From the NCBI GenBank assembly GCA_964493985.1, contig CAZBQL010000001.1:12559-76558 (forward strand): a stretch of DNA of 64,000 nt. Reading direction: 5' to 3'. Both the position numbers and the translations under genes were made by a program. Below are positions 61,437-64,000 of this stretch, one piece after another. The stretch is from MGML01 sp964493985. Lineage in GTDB: Bacteria > Chloroflexota > Dehalococcoidia > Dehalococcoidales > UBA2162. The notes under the pieces are model-generated. The model did no database searches and was not told the origin of the DNA. It saw nothing but the letters and a program-made list of their open reading frames with translations. Within the stretch, counting starts at the first letter, position 1, and every line of letters starts with the position of its first letter.

Positions 61437-62948
61437 TTACCCCGTAAACATAATGTTTCGCAGTACTTCTGAAGGTGTTGTAATTCCATTTTTTGCTTTT
61501 TTCATTCCATCCTGCCACATGGTTACCATACCGGATTTTATGGCAATATCCCGGATTTCATCGGTACTGCTATCTATCAATATCTCACTCCGAAGATTAT
61601 TGTTCATAACCATTATTTCGGATATCACGACTCTACCGAGGAAACCGGTTTGTCCACACGTATTACATCCCTTTCCGGTGTAAAATTCGCTTTTTTCCTC
61701 CCCGGTTTCATTAAAATATGCCAGGGAAGCTTCCGTCGACTCCTCGGTCAGCCGCCGGCAATGAGGGCAAACTTTTCTTACCATTCGTTGCGCTACCACG
61801 CATACTAATGTCGATGAGATCATATACGGACTGATACCAAGATCAAGCAGCCGGGATATCGAGCCTGCCGCATCGCTGGCATGTACAGAGGAGAGAACAA
61901 GTTGCCCGGTCAGGGCTGCCTGCGTTGCTATCGATACCGTATCCGAATCACGGATTTCACCTATCATAATTACGTCGGGATCGTGTCTCATAAAGGACCT
62001 TACGCCACCGGCAAAGGTAATACCGGCTCTTGGATTAACCTGGGTCTGATCGATATCCGGAAAACGATATTCTACCGGATCTTCAATCGTAATAATCTTC
62101 CGTTCCTGGCGATCCAGGCTGTTTATTGATGCATAAAGAGTGGTTGTCTTACCGGAGCCGGTAGGACCACAGACAAGAATCATACCTTGTGGTGACTTAA
62201 GCATCTTTTGATAAAGCTCAAGAGTCTCAGTCGAGAAACCCAGCTCCGGAAGGTTTCGAGCTGCGAGTGACTTGTCCAGTATTCGTAGAGTTCCCATTTC
62301 GCCATAGATCGTATTAATGGTAGCAACTCTCATATCGATATCCTGATTTCTGACTCTTAGTGAAAGTTGGCCATCTTGAGGGCGACTATCTGCAATATTC
62401 ATCCTGGCCATGATTTTTATTCTGGATATCAGGGCGGCTTGCGCACTCAACGGTAAAGACATAGTGTCGTGAAGGACACCATCTACACGAAATCTAACCC
62501 GTAATCGATTAACCTGTGGCTCGATATGTATATCAGATGCTCGAGCTTTTACAGCTTCGTTCATTATCATATCCAAAGCTCGGACTACCGGAGCTTCGGA
62601 GACATCTTGTGTAAATTCTTCCTCAATAGAATGAACGGGCGCCATCTTACTTAACTGTTTTTCTACTTCGTCATAGGACTTATAGTTGTTATCAATCGCC
62701 TGGCGTATCTGAGTTGGTTCAGCCGGCACCGGGACAATCCTTTTCTTACTGACTGCGGCCATCTCCTGAATAGCTTGAATATTATTGATATCAGCCATCG
62801 CCACCAACAGCGTGCCTTCTTCAATAGCCAGCGGGATAACAAGGTATTTTGTAGCAATCGATACCGGAATTATGCGTAAAGCCTCGGGCTGCATTGCATA
62901 CGTATTTAAGTCAACAAATTCTCTTGATTGATAATTACTTGAGGCCAA
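61437..62948 (-). CDS. pilB: Pilus extension ATPase PilB-like (GspE family)
   Basis: 503 residues, shorter than the usual 560 because only one N-terminal GspE_N-like domain is present (about 15-90). The ATPase core has SDIHIEPQ, Walker A GPTGSGKTTTLY, IITIEDPVEYR, Walker B DPDVIMIGEIRD and VHASDAAGSI. A tetracysteine zinc site (CPHC...CNTC) near residue 400 distinguishes PilB/GspE from PilT. The start is TTG at 62948 with GAGGG seven bases upstream. First gene of the pilB-C-O-MN-T-coiled-coil operon; 63201 starts divergently. Confidence 0.94.
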   Translation of the reverse strand: MASSNYQSREFVDLNTYAMQPEALRIIPVSIATKYLVIPLAIEEGTLLVAMADINNIQAIQEMAAVSKKRIVPVPAEPTQIRQAIDNNYKSYDEVEKQLSKMAPVHSIEEEFTQDVSEAPVVRALDMIMNEAVKARASDIHIEPQVNRLRVRFRVDGVLHDTMSLPLSAQAALISRIKIMARMNIADSRPQDGQLSLRVRNQDIDMRVATINTIYGEMGTLRILDKSLAARNLPELGFSTETLELYQKMLKSPQGMILVCGPTGSGKTTTLYASINSLDRQERKIITIEDPVEYRFPDIDQTQVNPRAGITFAGGVRSFMRHDPDVIMIGEIRDSDTVSIATQAALTGQLVLSSVHASDAAGSISRLLDLGISPYMISSTLVCVVAQRMVRKVCPHCRRLTEESTEASLAYFNETGEEKSEFYTGKGCNTCGQTGFLGRVVISEIMVMNNNLRSEILIDSSTDEIRDIAIKSGMVTMWQDGMKKAKNGITTPSEVLRNIMFTG

Positions 62949-63200
62949 TTTATTACCCTCTGTCTTCTCATCCTTATGGTTTAATTTTTACATTTGACAG
63001 TAAGTAATTCATCATCCGAAATGATTAAACAAAGTGCTCCTTTTGATGCAAGCCGGAAGGATTATTTCTGTTTATAATATCGTTGTAAGATAGAATATTC
63101 GTAGATAAAAAAAGAAAAAATTTCGTCCAGGATATCGGAAATTTTATCTAATTAACATTAATAAATTGTGCAAGAAATGACCTATGGGGTATCAGATTAG

Positions 63201-63842
63201 ATGAAGAGTGTAAAAATATTGATTGTAGATGACCAACCGGTATTTCGCCAGGGGTTAGCATCATTATTGGGTACAATTAGTAAGGAATTTGAGGTTGTTG
63301 GGGATGTTGCCGGTATGGACGACGCGATAACCTTACTGAAAAAGCTTAAACCGGATATAGTTATTATGGATATAAATATGAAGGATGGAAACGGGATCGA
63401 ACTTGTCCGGTATATAAAAAACAAGTATCCACAAACCAAACCGTTAGTCCTGAGCGACTCAAATGAACAGGACGAGTTATATCAGGTTATTAAGGCAGGT
63501 GCTTTCGCCTATCTGTTAAAGACAGTCAACCTGGATGAACTGGCGAATTGTATTCGTCTTGTATTGGCAGGAAATTCAGTCCTGTCTTCATCACTAATGG
63601 GAAAACTGGTAGCGGAATCCGCACACAACGAAGAAGTTAAGTATGCCTTTTTACTCACTAAAAGGGAAAGAGAAATACTGAATTATGCCAGCCAGGGTTA
63701 CTCGAACCAGGAGATTGCCGAGCGGTGTTACATCAGCCTGGCAACAGTGAAATCTCATCTCCGTAATATTATGAAAAAACTCCAGGTTAATAATCGTACT
63801 AAAGCAGTATCATTAGCTACTTCCTCCGGTCTGCTTAAATGA
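63201..63842 (+). CDS. NarL/LuxR-type response regulator
   Basis: 213 residues with an intact receiver (ILIVDDQP, phosphoacceptor Asp57 in IVIMDINMKDGNG, Ser in LVLSDS, Lys in YLLKTV) and a GerE helix-turn-helix (LTKREREILNYASQGYSNQEIAERCYISLATVKSHLRNIM). It is divergent from pilB across 252 bases and so may regulate the pilus operon. It resembles the altered regulator at 49813. Its kinase is not adjacent; the orphan NarL-type kinase at 32946 is one possibility. The 158 bases after it to the window end show no gene. Confidence 0.94.
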   Translation: MKSVKILIVDDQPVFRQGLASLLGTISKEFEVVGDVAGMDDAITLLKKLKPDIVIMDINMKDGNGIELVRYIKNKYPQTKPLVLSDSNEQDELYQVIKAGAFAYLLKTVNLDELANCIRLVLAGNSVLSSSLMGKLVAESAHNEEVKYAFLLTKREREILNYASQGYSNQEIAERCYISLATVKSHLRNIMKKLQVNNRTKAVSLATSSGLLK

Positions 63843-64000
63843 CGTGATTACCCCTTCTTTTACAATTCGAACAAATCTGAATTCACAGACATTACAACCG
63901 AACTTACCACTTTGTATTTCCGACTCAGATAGTACGGTGAGTACTCTCAGCCCTTCTTATTGTGGTTTCATTAATCCTTCTTTTGGAGGTTTTTTCCCGA

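Noticed and set aside
1..64000. CRISPR array, insertion sequence or prophage
   Set aside because: No regularly spaced identical repeats, transposase, integrase or phage structural gene was recognised anywhere in the window.

Overview
The window looks like a chromosomal segment of an anaerobic bacterium, most likely a Chloroflexota member near class Dehalococcoidia. This is inferred from gene content, not from a marker gene. The signs are an STT3/AglB-type oligosaccharyltransferase, an archaeal-type bifunctional fructose-bisphosphate aldolase/phosphatase, a short 'core' methionine synthase-like protein, a two-subunit biotin carboxylase/carboxyltransferase pair, FmdE and a type IV pilus, with no outer-membrane genes. 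UGA is an ordinary stop in most genes (lhr and the 70-aa membrane gene, for example), which makes one in-frame UGA stand out.

Layout. 1-6466: tail of a membrane protein, lysS, serS, a convergent STT3 gene, tRNA-Ser(UGA) and a two-gene membrane/YbjQ pair. 6485-12509 (minus strand): a coupled 41-aa zinc protein/UbiA/B12-radical-SAM operon, then gatB-secG-pgi. 12570-19842: tRNA-Ala(CGC), a HigBA toxin-antitoxin pair, a full-length Lhr helicase, and an MFS protein with a repeat-bearing tail. 20303-23579: the most unusual locus, a 585-aa candidate selenoprotein with an in-frame UGA followed by a SECIS-like hairpin, convergent with a membrane protein and a tandem cupin. 23668-24664: a MazEF-type module, degenerate repeats, tRNA-Arg(CCU) and its terminator. 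24947-31362 (minus): an FmdE / family-5 ABC importer / TrmO operon behind a perfect 38-bp palindrome. 31780-35872: PfkB kinase, orphan kinase, FBP aldolase/phosphatase and GAPDH. 36120-46785: C39-like peptidase, methyltransferase, two more cupins, MATE pump, pyruvate carboxylase subunits, methionine synthase-like protein and an MFS transporter. 46896-63842: type IV pilin, five receiver-type regulators, a GH3-kinase-regulator operon, and the pilus assembly operon pilB-C-O-MN-T plus a coiled-coil protein.

How the genes fit together: pyruvate carboxylase, GAPDH, FBP aldolase/phosphatase and Pgi form much of a gluconeogenic route from pyruvate to glucose-6-phosphate. The pilus genes are interleaved with regulators, two of which have lost receiver catalytic residues. 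The selenoprotein, three cupins and the operator-controlled FmdE/ABC operon are the best places to look for undescribed biology.
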